Origin: Wyeomyia smithii
Lineage: Eukaryota > Arthropoda > Insecta > Diptera > Culicidae
NCBI RefSeq assembly: GCF_029784165.1
Contig: NC_073696.1
Coordinates: forward strand, 249,669,971 to 249,733,970
Reading direction: 5' to 3'
Length of the DNA: 64,000 nt
Shown here: one piece after another, positions 40,900-52,516 of the stretch
How the letters are laid out: the number at the start of each line of letters is the position of its first letter
Position numbering within the stretch: position 1 is the stretch's first letter
Translations under genes and position numbers: made by a program
The notes under the pieces: generated by a model
What the model was told of the DNA's origin: nothing
Database searches by the model: none
Seen by the model: the letters and a program-made list of their open reading frames with translations, nothing else

Positions 40900-43570
40900 C
40901 TTCGTATAAACTAGCGGAATCAGTAGAATAAATTCAAGAGAAAAATATCGGTCCCATGCGACTTTCGACACCTTTAAACTCGACTTCTCAGTTTCCCGAT
41001 AGGATTTAGCGCAAATCCATCACCAGTCATTCGGCACAAGAGTGGCTCTCTGTGTCTAGAAGTCTCCTCCTGGCAATGAATGAACGGGATTCAATGAGCC
41101 GCGAATGTAATTTTCGTGTGCTCCATGTTTCGCTTAGGGATTTGCATTCCCAGCCGTTGAGTGCGGCGGCTCATCGGATGGAGCGCTCGCTTTTCCCGTC
41201 AAACGAAAGCAGAATAGGCAACAGATTGATAGTGAATTATATTTAAATCAATTTCCTACTTTCACCCCACTGGATCTGTTAGAAGTGGGTTTGTGATTTT
41301 CTTTCTTCTATGCTATACAGTATGACAGGTTTCCTTCTTCCTCGTTGGTGAAGGGCTGAGATGGATGGATTGGATTTCGATGCGTCGATTGATTTAGATT
41401 GAAAAATTGTACTCAAATTGAGTGTGGTGTGACGGAGGCTGTGCGGAGGCTGATTGTTCTGCGGGTGATAGCTAGATGTGAATTGAAGTCGGCAGGAAAC
41501 CAAACAGAAAGACGGGCCTTTTCGGGGTCGTTCGGCGTGTTCAGTGCAACACGACTCTTACCGTAAGAAAACTCCTTATCTGCAGAGACTTGAAACAAGC
41601 CATTAAATCACGCCTAGGCGAAAACCATTCAAACTAATTTCCCATTATTCTAATTGTACACTTCACTCAATGTCTCAGCGGAAGGAATGCGCCGTTCTGT
41701 GCTAGAAATTCCTAAAAAAAACGGAAAAAGCAGCAAAAGTCAGCGCTAATGCATTTCAGCCACGGTGATGCGCCACGCCACCCAAAGAACAGCCGGCAGT
41801 TGGGCGGCTGAGACGAATTTCACACGTGTTCTGAATTCCATTTGCCACTTTCCGGGCGGGTAGCACCATCTGGTTTCACTTCCGGTACGTGGTGTTACGT
41901 GGAAAGTGTACTCCTCCCTGTGAATGTGCTGTGTTTCACAATTATCTGCCCGATACGAAAAAGAAAGTGCCTGCTCCCGGTAAGCTCCATGGAAGGGAAT
42001 TTAAATAATCCATTCAACTGAGAATGGAATAATACTGCACGAATAAAGGAAACGATTTCAATGATATGGAGCAAAAAAGTACTAGTTTGTGGTTGCTCAT
42101 GTGGAAATTGATTCAAAAATTTTGTGTGTGCATAGTGTATTATCGAACTAGAAAATCCACAACTAAAAAGCCGAAAAAAATTCTTGACCCAACCGCACCC
42201 TGTTCACCTTTCGAAAGTGGCACAATGCTTGGCGAGGCGAAATATTTGCTTTATTTGGCTGTGAAGTTTGCCAGCCAGAAAGGCTAAGTTCAAACTTATC
42301 ATATATTAGCTTTGGCAACGCTTGGAGGTGGTGTGAATTTAGGAGGCAAAAGAGATGGTGTTGAACGAAACAAACAACTTTTGCCGCTAGTTTAGCACTG
42401 GCAGGGACAACGGTTGGCAAGAGAAGGTGTTCCTGAATGGAAATGGACGACAAATCGAGAAGAGAATGGAAATATTTATTTATTTCTCGTTTTCGCGCAT
42501 ATTTTATAGGAATGATTTTTGTTCAACGTTTTCATTGGTTTCTAAGAATCAAGATTGTCTTTTTATAGAATTCGAAAACATGGAGCCATACACATCATTG
42601 CATTCTTTTTAAATTTTTTATCTTGAATTTTATTTAAAATGGAAATCTGCTTGGATAATATATAATTTTGATTCACATCTGTATAATCAATTTTTCTAAA
42701 ATCAAATATGACTAAAATAAAATAATCAATTTTTACAAATTCATTTTAATTTTTTTTTATCAAACATTTATTCGATACGAAAAAATACACTCAAAAGTTC
42801 TAGGTTTTATTATTCAAAAAAAAAAAAGCATATCTTGTGTTTGTACATATAATGCAGTGTTCTATATCGAAAGCAGAATATTTATAATATACACAAAAAT
42901 CATGATGTTTCGGCAAATTCCGGTTTCGAGCGAATGATCAGTTTTGGAGCACTCAAAAAATCGTGGTTTATTCTCGTCATCAACTAATGCGTCGCTCACC
43001 CATCCCTAATCACACCGTCTGCAACCGAAAAAAAATACTAATAGGGGAACTGGTCCATTATTCATCTCATTAACCCGATATTCACGAAGAATGCACGGAT
43101 TAAACAACAATTAAACAACAAACTTTCATGAAATCATTGAACAAATAAACTAAATACGCTTACGTGCTCTTATAGAATCGTTCAGTATTTTATATTCAGT
43201 AAACTTAGCTAGTTTTATCCTGAATATTGTAAAACAAACGAGACAAAGCTGTCCCATAATAAAGGAAAACTTGAAGTAAAATTGAATCAAAATTATTACG
43301 AAATTGTATAGAGTTTAGGAACAAAATTTGGGGTGCTGTGGCTGGAAAATGCCGCAGATTTACCACTTCCGACGTCACTTTTAAAAACATTTTCAACTGA
43401 ATGTTCCTGTAGGTTTCCAACTAATAAATTTTGTTTGGAAGTTGAAATTATTATTTAATTCATTGGTCGTAAAAAGCAAAAAAAAGTGCTCTAGAGCTTA
43501 AATTGGAAGAAAATGATCCTGGCTAGAATTATACTTAACGGTTCATGAACTTCGGGTACGGAACAATGGT
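40900..43570. other. Intergenic region without recognised gene
   Basis: No supported reading frame. At 42751-42790 a T run plus atcaaacatttattcgatac resembles the I-clade LINE 3' tail and may be another diverged tail fragment. The rest shows no repeats that I can define. Confidence 0.4.
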
Positions 43571-43571
43571 A

Positions 43572-45930
43572 CCGAAGCCAGTGGACCCATCGAGAAGTGA
43601 TCCGTCAGTGTAGAACATATTGTCGCAGTTGATGTTTCGATATTTATTGGAAGCAATTTTGGGGATCTGCTGCACGCGTAAATGATCCGGGATTCCACGA
43701 GTTTCTTCTATCATGGATGTATCGAAAAACACAGTAGAATCAGAAGTATTTAATAAGTTGACACGATTTGGAATATTCGAAGAAGGATTAATATTTTGGG
43801 ACATGTGATTAAAATACAATGTCATAAAACGGGTTTGAGAATTAAGTTCGATTAACCTTTCAAAATTTTCTATCACAGGATGGTTCAAGGCCTCACATTT
43901 GATAAGTATACGACAAGACAGGCTCCAGAAGCGGTTTTTCAATGGTAGAACTCCAGTTTAGGCCTCCATACTCATCGTATGGGTCGACTGCATGCAACCC
44001 AAGGCTATACGCAAACAACGATATTGTATTGATATTGTAGAGCCCAAGCAGAGAAATTGTCCAAGGTATTTCGCAATGGTCCTTGCAAATCGGCAGCTTT
44101 GGCTCCTGTAACAGAAACCACGCTGTCGTCTGCAAGTTGTCTTATCATGCATGAATTTTCCAGACATTCGTCGATGTCATTCACATAATAATTGTAAAGA
44201 AGGAGGCTTAAACATAAAACCTGGGGAAGACCCATGTAGCTTATTCAAAAAGTTGCCAAGTCGCCATGCGTAACATACATATGCTCTTCGGATAACAAAT
44301 TGTGCAAAATTTTTTCGTAAAATTGGTGAAAATCCTTGTCGATGATGTTTTTTTTTCTGTTCACACAACATTTATTTGACACGGCACAATACTTGTCGGT
44401 AAAGTTTACCCGAAAGAATGTCAATAAAAACGGTTTCAAAAGCCCCCTTAATGTCCGAGAACGCAGGCGCCATTTGTTCTTTGCGAGCATACGCCAGCTG
44501 AATATCTGTTGAAAGCAGCGCAAGACAATTATTCGTCCCTTTGGCACGGCGGAAGCCAAACTGAGTGTCTGATAGTAGACCATTCGATTCGACCCAGTGG
44601 TCTAAACGATGAAGGATAATTTTTTCCATCAATTTCCGGATACAGGACAGCATTGCAATCGGCCTTTAGGAGTCGTGATCAGAAGCTGGTGTTCCTGGGT
44701 TTTGTATGGCAATCACCTTCACTTGCCTCCAATCCTGCGGTACAATGTTCTGCTCCAGGAACATATTGAACAAGTTCAACAAGCGCCTCTTGGCAGAGCC
44801 GGGTAGATTCTTCAACAAGTTGAATTTGATTTTATCTAACTCAGGCGCGTTATTGCTACAGGACAGGAGTGCAACTGAAAATTCTGCCATCGTTAAAGGT
44901 GATTCTATTGCATCGTGGCCCAGAGACGCATCGCGAACAAAGTTTTGCGCAGGAACAGAGTTCGAACATACTTTCCTGGCAAAATCAAATATCCAACTAC
45001 TTAAAGACTCCTCGCTTTCGTTGACCGTTATACGATTTTGCATTCTTCGGGCTGTGTTCCAAAGAGTGCTCATCGATGTCTCCCTCGACGTCTTGTTCAC
45101 AAACCGACGCCAATATCCGCGTTTCTTAAGCCCTCAAACGCGTCGGATTTTTCCGTGTAGATATCGGAGCACTCTTTGTCCCACCACTGAGTGGGAGGCT
45201 GTTCTTTGATCGTTACGCCGGGATATTTCTTCGTTTGGGCTTGCAACGCGGCGTCGAGAATCAAGCCCGCGAGGAGGTTGTATTCTTCAAGTGGTGGATG
45301 ATGTTGAATCGAATCGACCGCTTTTGAAATAATTTCCTCGTATAACTTCCAATCGACATTCCGTGTGATGTCATACGGAATGTCAATTGGTCGCATGAGA
45401 GTTGAGCCGTTAGTAATTGAAATAAGAATAGGCAAATGGTCACTACCGTGAGGATCGAGGATTACCTTCCATGTGCAATCCAACCGTAGCGACGTCGAAC
45501 ATAAGGATAGATCCAAAGCGCTCGGGCACGCTGGAGGTTTCGGGACACATGTCATTGAACCGTTGTTTAAAATAGTCATGTCGAAGCCATCGCAAAGGTT
45601 ATAGTTTAAAGAGGAGCGGTTATCATTATAAGGGGTGCCCCAAGCCACACCATGAGAGTTGAAGTCTCCCAAAATCAAACGTGGCGAGGGAAGAAATACT
45701 TTTAAATCAAAGAGCAGCCGTTGCCCAACCTGTGCTCTGGGAGGAATATATATTGAGGCAATACAAAGCTCTTAGCCTTGTATGGTCATTTGACATGCGA
45801 CAACTTCGATGCCTGATTTGTTTTTATTTATCAAAACTTTAAATGAATCAATTTTTGGTAAAATACTTCTACAATTCCACTGTAAGACAGAGATAGAATC
45901 TATCATATACGCAGATGAATTAGGCATCGA
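43572..45930 (-). pseudogene. LINE ORF2 remnants, copy 2
   Basis: Several frames in series on the minus strand: an endonuclease fragment (45678-45097: ILGDFNSHGVAWG, SDHLPILI), the start of the reverse transcriptase (45100-44666), motifs 1-3 (44653-44372: FRRAKGTNN, FSDIKGAFE), and an RNase H-proximal piece (43942-43572). The catalytic box is still readable as RQLADDSVVSV (44235-44005 frame). Many frameshifts and two large deletions make it inactive. A short LINE tail is inserted at 44348-44391. Confidence 0.82.
44348..44391 (-). mobile_element. 44-bp LINE 3'-tail insertion in copy 2
   Basis: A T run followed by ctgttcacacaacatttatt and tgacacggcacaata interrupts ORF2 exactly where copy 1 (5375-5387) is continuous. 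The flanks, cttgtcgatgatg and cttgtcggtaaag, are two versions of the same 13 bases (10 of 13 match): a diverged target duplication. The insert equals the 3' end of the I-clade family (compare 3084-3125). Confidence 0.75.
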
Positions 45931-46046
45931 AGGGTACAATCGCTGCAAGGAGGGGCCATTGGGCAGTGAACTGCTTCAAAAATGATCTAACTGTTGGTAG
46001 GAATGCTGTAAGAAAAATTTTAATTGGATCGGGTACATTGAAAGTT

Positions 46047-47154
46047 TCAAAAATCCAGTCCAGAGTTTGTTTCATCAGATGGATGTGCAAAAGGAACAAC
46101 TGGGGTTTTAGATGTTCCTGGCAGTGCTGGGAATTCCTTCTGGGACTTTAAATTTGCAAGCCCGGAAGGAGTTTGCTTCGGTTTTTCCGCAGCATTTTTA
46201 GGTTTGTTTGTATCATTCATTTCACTTTGGGAAATCTTGAGACCTTTTCGGAGAAGTTTAGGAGAGGAAATATTTTTACTCTTTATAGACTCCCCAGGAT
46301 TGGTGTAAAATGTTCCCGCTGGTGAATCGTCAGAATCGGTTTCATCAGAGGACAAGAGATTAAAAGAGTTTGATGTAATGGGAAAAGTGGTAACGGTCTT
46401 CTTCAGCACGTCAGCGTAAGAACACTTCGAACGCTCTTTGAGAGACCTCTTTATTTTATCCCTGCGCTGCATGTACACCGCACATGTCGAGAGCTCATGC
46501 TGACTCTCTCCACAGTGAATGCATTTTTCAGCATTTTTACAGCAGGAATCAATTCAGCCAGTTCATGACGCGAGGCATATACAATCGCACAAGGAGGCGA
46601 ACTCGGTGGATCGAGACGTGGCTTGGTAATGCTGACCCGGCGGACGTAACTCGAAACGAGTCTGACGGAGTGTCTACTTTTTTGCCACCGTTGATCGATA
46701 CTGACCGCAGTTGCTTGCAGTCGAGCACCTTCACATCAGGACATGTGTTGTTCTTAAAGCACCCGATAGCACTTTCCAATATACACTCGACGGACAGACT
46801 CGAATCGGTTATGACACCGTCTATCTCCACGTCTTGTACGGGTATGTAAACCCGCGTGTGAAGAGCTCAGAGCAAGCTATAGCGTTGGTCTGTTTCAGGT
46901 CGCTGACAGAGCTTGTTAGGTCGGTCCTTGGAAATTTCGGTCACGGCCTTGTACCCCTTCGTCAGGTTTTTAGAAATTTGTAAATTTCGGTCCCGCCTTT
47001 GGCCGAAAATAGACAGCATAGCTGCCCTGGGTTCCGTCTGGATAAAGCCTGGGGCGAGGGGGGGCTGAAGAATGAACAGGGGAGGGGGTAACAGAAAGGC
47101 AGGGTCAGGAGGTTTCGGAGACGGAGGATCGGGGAGTGAGGGATCTACCTCCAT
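46047..47154 (-). pseudogene. LINE ORF1 remnants, copy 2
   Basis: Pieces: an N-terminal start near 47154 (MEVDPSLPDPPSP), a middle part with EIDGVITDSSLSVECILESA and KNNTCPDVKVLDCKQLRS (46830-46700; this part is deleted in copy 1), and a C-terminal Lys/Ser-rich part (46478-46047). Most of the zinc-knuckle region is deleted near 46550. Confidence 0.78.
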
Positions 47155-47213
47155 TGCGCTAGCTGGCTGGTTGTCCGATCGTTCGAAGCTGCAGCCGTTA
47201 CAGCCACACAGCA

Positions 47214-49092
47214 GCACCAATCAGAGCTGCGATTAATCCAAGCAAAATGTTGACTATGACGAGAAAGAAAATATCATCGCACTCATTTTTTTCTCTAATG
47301 AATAGCCAGTAACCATCACAGTAAGCGTGGAGATCCGACAAATGAATCAATATCTTGTCTCTTTTGTTGCCATTTCCGGGTTTCCATTGTCAACCGTCGT
47401 GAATGTACAGAGTTTACTCGGAAATATCACTGCAATGCAAATCTAGGTGATTTTTGGAACATCAAAAATCGGTTCAGTAGCGTGATTATTTCAGTGCCAG
47501 CTTGAAGTTAGTTGCTATCAGGATTTTTTAAATTTGATTTGCTTTGCTGTATTGGGATAACTACGCTAGCGTTTGTTCTGTTATTGGTAAGATCATTGAA
47601 ATGAGATTAATTTGGATGATCGAGTTTAATTTAATATTTGTTTAACTAGATATTGTTACAAAACCAAACATGACTGAAATTGAAATTGAATAGTTTCAAA
47701 GTTGAACCGTGCCAAAATTTAACAGGATCTGTATATAAATATACATACCCATACATAGTTAAAAGTTTTCTGTTTTGCCACCCGCGATTCATTTTTTGCC
47801 GCGAACTAACACTGTTTTTGGTTTAAGCTACAATAAGCACAATATTCAAGAGTCAAATTCATAAACTCAAAGAGCAACTAAAAATGGAATATTATTTTTC
47901 AGATATGAGATCATTTGAAAAAATTAATAGAATTTGTTTATTACAATTGGTGTTGTGTTAATTACAATTGGTGTTAAAAAGCATATTCTCTACTGAGAAT
48001 AAAAATGAATAATCATACAGATTCAAAATGTACCAAACTTAAATACGCTCAGTTACAAAACGAAGTAAAGGCCCGAATACACACACGGCGTGACAACGCC
48101 TTCCTGACGAAAATTGTCAGTACCTTCTTAAAACCTTTTAATGTGCCTTCTAGCACCTGCCACCTTCCACTCGTCTACACGGAAGGAGCAATCACGCCGT
48201 CTCGAACTCCGCCGTGCGCTTACCTTCTTGTCGTCATGCCACCTAATTCATGTTTGTTTATGTTTGTTGGAAGAAAAAATAAGGCAACACACTTCTAGAA
48301 TCACGGCGTGCCAGCGCCTTCGCCAAAAGAAGGCGACACAAGACCGCGTGGAAGGCACGATGCGTCTACACGGAGGGCAGTCAAGTACGCAGCTGAAGGC
48401 GGCGAACGACTACCTTCTTCACTAGAAGACAAAGCTAGAAGGTTCTGGTTGAAAGGCGTCCCAACGGAAGGCGCGTTTACGCCTTATAATTTGTATGGAG
48501 AAGGCGTCATTACGCCGTGTGTGTATTCGAGCCTTAATAGTTGTTTATTGACAATGCTTTTAGTCGGCGTGCAGCCAAACCGAACCAAGCGTCGAAAGAC
48601 ATTTACCGCCGCGATTGCTGTGTAGGCAAGCTGCTACAGAGAATTTTTGTTATAATATCGTTATCAAATGCTCAAACGATTTCGTTACTTCATAATAGAT
48701 AGATTATTACTACTCATATCCACTGGGTGTCAATAACTCAATCTGAGAAAACGTCGCTTAGTTCAGTCTGATCGCACGCCGACCATATATCAATATCATA
48801 CATATCAATTGAAGAAAAATCATTGATTTTATGTTTGCTATCCTAATAACATCATGCTGTCAAAATGAACTTGATATTTCTGCTGGTTCAATCTCAGTAC
48901 AGCCATACCCGAATGATGGAGAAAGGTAGCAAGAAAAAAAATGAGAGTGAGAGTTGACGCTAACAGAATCATCGAAACATCGTAAACTCTTTTGTAATGA
49001 ACCATGCATCGTAGTTGGCTGATTCTGGTGTTGCATCATTTTGTCGTAATGTCAGTAGTATGATATTGACTTTCCGCAGCTCTGGCACCAAT
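47214..49092. mobile_element. 1.86-kb hAT-type non-autonomous element in LINE 5'UTR
   Basis: The body, 47222-49084 (1863 bp), has 10-bp perfect inverted ends, cagagctgcg and cgcagctctg. It is flanked by a perfect 8-bp duplication, gcaccaat, at 47214-47221 and 49085-49092. Removing one duplication joins the two halves of the LINE 5'UTR into the sequence seen in copy 1 (gcaccaatacagc). The 8-bp duplication and CAGAG ends place it with hAT. No transposase was found; it contains another MITE at 48069-48534. Confidence 0.88.
48066..48537. mobile_element. 466-bp MITE with TAA duplication (PIF/Harbinger-like)
   Basis: The body, 48069-48534, has ends aggcccgaatacacacacgg and ccgtgtgtgtattcgagcct with about 24 bp of good pairing, extending to a shared 'aaggcgt/acgcctt' further in. 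TAA flanks both sides (48066-48068, 48535-48537). A 3-bp TWA duplication is typical of PIF/Harbinger. The interior has many gccttc/gaaggc words and two copies of gtctacacgg. The short frames here are not genes. Confidence 0.8.
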
Positions 49093-49420
49093 ACAGCCAC
49101 CAGCAGCGAGCCGGGTGCGAAATCACTTTACGCAGCGACACAACTCAACTGTCAGGCGGCCTCGAACACGAATTATCTATTCACTGTGCACAGATACAGC
49201 CGGTATCTTTGCAATAATACAGCCACCGTAGCGAATCCGGCACGGATTCGTAGCGACACAACTCACTATCTAGTTGCCTTGAGTGCGGATTATATTCTCT
49301 TTTGTTTGGCTATTCGTATACACGGACCGGATTATAATGTAACGACCACTTTGCACGTCCGTTTCGGTCGAGTCTTCGACGCGGAATGTCGATCTGATTG
49401 TCACCAGCAGCGATGCCAAC
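49085..49420 (-). repeat. 5'UTR of LINE copy 2 with tandem duplication
   Basis: Homologous to 8440-8770 of copy 1. It holds two related units, about 49088-49147 and 49212-49266, each with 'atacagccacc..agcga..ccgg' and 'agcgacacaactca'. Tandem 5'UTR units carrying promoters are common in LINEs. Confidence 0.6.
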
Positions 49421-49639
49421 CTTTTTTCAAGAAAAACTGGAGAAAACTGGATACGAACATTTGAATCTTCTACAGAATTTTTTATTTTTTGATTTTCGGT
49501 TCAAAAATGTTGCGTAAATAACAATTATACGCACTATTGCAATATATGCACCGTATCGTTTCATGAAAACAAAAAAGGTGAAAGAGACAATGCATTGCTA
49601 TTTTGATTTTTTACTGATGGAGATTATCACCCCTATGGC

Positions 49640-49720
49640 ATCGCTTTTTACGCGTTTTTCTACGCGGATTCCGGAATTTACGCGGCGCGTATCCCCCGCG
49701 TAAAAAGCGACTTTAGTGTA
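49640..49720. mobile_element. Truncated MITE related to the one at 18556-18766
   Basis: The right end, cgtaaaaagcgactttagtg then TA, is identical to the MITE at 18766. The interior has 'ctacgcggattccggaattt' type units. The left end is shortened to tcgctttttacgcg. Confidence 0.7.
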
Positions 49721-50569
49721 TGTGTAAACGAGATAGCATATCACCGCCTCTTTTCATACATCTTTATCTTACTGCTGACAGCGGTCACAAATTAATTTGA
49801 GTCCAGGACATGAGTTCATTGTCATTCACTGTTACTCGGAATAGGGATGCCAATGGCTCGGAGATTATAGTCACTAGGTATAAAGTCTGGTGTACTCGAA
49901 ACTTTGAAGATGCGACTGAAATTCGATTTAAACCGGAAAACTGAAGGGCATGAATGCACAAAATATTGAAAAACCCTACATATAAGGAAAATGTATTCAA
50001 TAAATAAGGTGACGAACAGAAAACTAGATAAAACGGAAACAATTCTTTAAAACCTGGAGATATACAACCCTTAGCTGTTTTGCTGGCGTGCCAAAAAAAA
50101 AACTGGAGATATCCAGGAAAACTGAAGGATTGGCAACGCTGGTTACCAGTATCAATTTTCACAGACGCAATTCTTATCAAATCTAAGTCCGGCAATAACC
50201 CCAAGTGTATGTCTAACTATATGCACCAATCAAATTATAATTTTACACGCTTCAGCTGTATAGCGTGGCTGCTGACGCACGCACTGGGCAACGTTCGATC
50301 AAGCACCAATATCCACCATCATTGCCTCCGACCATTCTGTTCGATCCCACTTTGAATGTATTCTTTCAAACCGTCATTGATACACTTAACTAAACATACC
50401 GATGATGTTAGCTAGGGTAAAAGACCTATTCCCGGCCTATTGGGCGGCCGTCCCTCACATTTTCTGAAATTATCTACTATATAAAAATGGAATTCCGTAA
50501 CGCTTGATCTTATTGATATTATTCCCTCAGTCTCTGAGGTGTACAGAAATCATCATCATTTTGAATCGT

Positions 50570-51540
50570 TCTAAATCAAAAATAATAAGCGGTGACATGC
50601 AGGTTTTTTAACATGAAATGTTCAGGAAAGACAGTTGAGAAAAAATAATAGGTATCTAATTAATACAACTTGAGATATTATTCACAAAACTACGTAAAAC
50701 ATGCAAAATTATGACTTTCTGTGCTAAATTTGCCTCTAAATCAAAATTCAAAGCGATGACATATGATTCTTTTTTCACTAAAATGTTTGTTAATGTTCAG
50801 GAAAGACATTTGAGGAATAATAATCAGTATCTGATCACTAAAACTTGAGATATTATTCACAAAACTACGTGAAACATGCAAAATTATGACTTTTTATACC
50901 TAATTCGTCTCAAAATCAAAATTCAAAGCGATGACATGTGATTCTTTTTTTATTAAAATGTTCACACATTTGAGAAAAAATTACAGAAATCTGATTACTA
51001 AAACTCGATATATTATTCACAAAACTACGTGAAACATGCAAAATCGTGACTTTTATGCTGAATTTGCCTCTAAATCAAAACTCGAAGCAGTGATCTGTGA
51101 TTTTTACTATAATAAAATGTTCGTTGTGTTTGGGAAAGATATTTGAGGGAAAAATAATAGGTGTCTGTTTATTTGAAATTTAAATATTTTCCACAAAACC
51201 ACATGAAAAATGCAAAACCATAATTTTTTAGGCTCAATTTGTCTCTAAATCAGAATTCAAAGCGATGACACGTGATTTTTTTCAATAAAATGTTCGTTGA
51301 TATTCAGGAATTCGAGAAGAAATAATAGTTTTCTGATAACTGAAAATAGAGAAATTATTCACAAAACTAAGTAAAACAAGCAAAATCATGAATATTTGAA
51401 CTCAATTTGCCTCTTAATCGAAATTCAAAGCTATGATATGTAATTGTTCTTCATTGAAATGTTTGTTAATGTTCAGGAAATACATTTGAGGAAAAATAAT
51501 AACTATCTTATTGCTAAAAGTTGAGATATTACTTTAAAAA
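50570..51540. repeat. Tandem repeat, unit about 180 bp
   Basis: About six diverged units. Each has 'aaatcaaaattcaaagcgatgacat' (pattern), 'ataaaatgttcgttgatgttcagg', 'catttgaggaaaaataata' and 'gagatattattcacaaaactacgt..aacatgcaaaat'. The gcgatgacat word lies near 50755, 50928, 51260 and 51430, with degenerate versions near 50590 and 51085. AT-rich, satellite-like, no coding content. Confidence 0.82.
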
Positions 51541-52486
51541 TTACGTATGTTTGAAGATGATTTTCTGCATACAGAAAAACACATTAAAATACTCTTTTCA
51601 AAATTTATATATATTATACATATAATACATGCAAAACTTTGACTTTTTGAGCATGAGCTCAATTCGCCTGTAAATTAATTTTTTTTTCAATAAAATGTTC
51701 GTTGTTCCTTCAACATCTGCAAATATTTTCTTGCAGAAGAATCTATGTTTCAATTTGGTGCAAGTCGAGCAGAAAAAAAATACATTTCTGATGTTTTCGT
51801 AGTTTTGTGAATAGTAACACATTACGGGATTCGAAATACTTCTTTACTTTTACCAAAATTAGATCTTGGGACATTTGGCTGGAGTAAAGGCCGCATTTCA
51901 TTGGTTTAATCTTTTTTTTTAATTTATACGTAGTTATGTGGATTAAAACGTTAACTTCTTCTCAGACGTGTTCCTTGGACACCAACAAACATTTTCGTTG
52001 CAAAAATTCACATGTTATCTCTTGAGATATGATAATAGAGGAGAACTTAGCATGAATGGTCACGCTAAATCCTTCTTACTTTGATTTCTTTCTTCTAAAA
52101 GTTACATAAAAAGAGGTTTTACTGTAAACGATTGACGAATATCCGGTTATCACCCGAGTGTGGTATATTCGGAACTGGGATGACCCCACATAACATTTTT
52201 CAAAATAACGACTTCTGGTTTCAGGAAAATAATCTAAAGTGGTATTTGGCCAACCATTTCAATACTTCCGAAACTTCCGAACTCCATACGTCATTTTGAA
52301 ATCCGAAATGGCGACTTCCAGTTTCTGTAAAACATCCCCAAATCACAAAATGCGTTCTGTGCGTTCTCCGATTGTTAAAGTACTTGAAGTGATGATGGAC
52401 GTATAAGATGTGAAATATTTTTGAAGTGAGTTGTGCTAATAATGCAATGAATTATAAAAAAAGATTCCTAATTTTGAAACTTTTAA
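51541..52486. other. AT-rich region with a single array-A-like unit
   Basis: No gene. About 52200-52340 has an inverted relative of the 113-bp unit seen at 17250 and 27040. Confidence 0.4.
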
Positions 52487-52516
52487 TCCCGAGCATCGCC
52501 GGGAACGTTCAACTAG
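52487..52516 (+). mobile_element. Possible Helitron 3' terminus
   Basis: A small hairpin (tcccg, 8-base loop, cggga; 52487-52504) is followed nine bases later by CTAG (52513-52516) and then T. A hairpin just before a CTRR end followed by T is the Helitron 3' signature. The 'cgagcatcgccggga' word also resembles ends of insect Helitron-like repeats. No 5' TC end was identified. Confidence 0.4.

Larger units (their letters stand above)
43572..49420 (-). mobile_element. I-clade LINE copy 2, truncated and decayed
   Basis: Homologous to 4265-8811 in the same orientation. It starts inside RNase H at its left end (sequence from 'accgaagccagtggacccat' matches copy 1 at 4267), so the 3' part is missing. 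It lost about 170 bp of the endonuclease start (near 45818), about 350 bp of the reverse transcriptase C-terminal side (near 44035) and most zinc knuckles (near 46550). It keeps about 138 bp of ORF1 that copy 1 lacks. Its 5'UTR is split by a hAT-type insertion (47222-49084) and resumes at 49085. The right boundary near 49420 is approximate. Confidence 0.85.

Noticed and set aside
48005..48625. Frames of 94-105 codons between 48005 and 48625
   Set aside because: They fall in a MITE with paired ends and internal inverted words.
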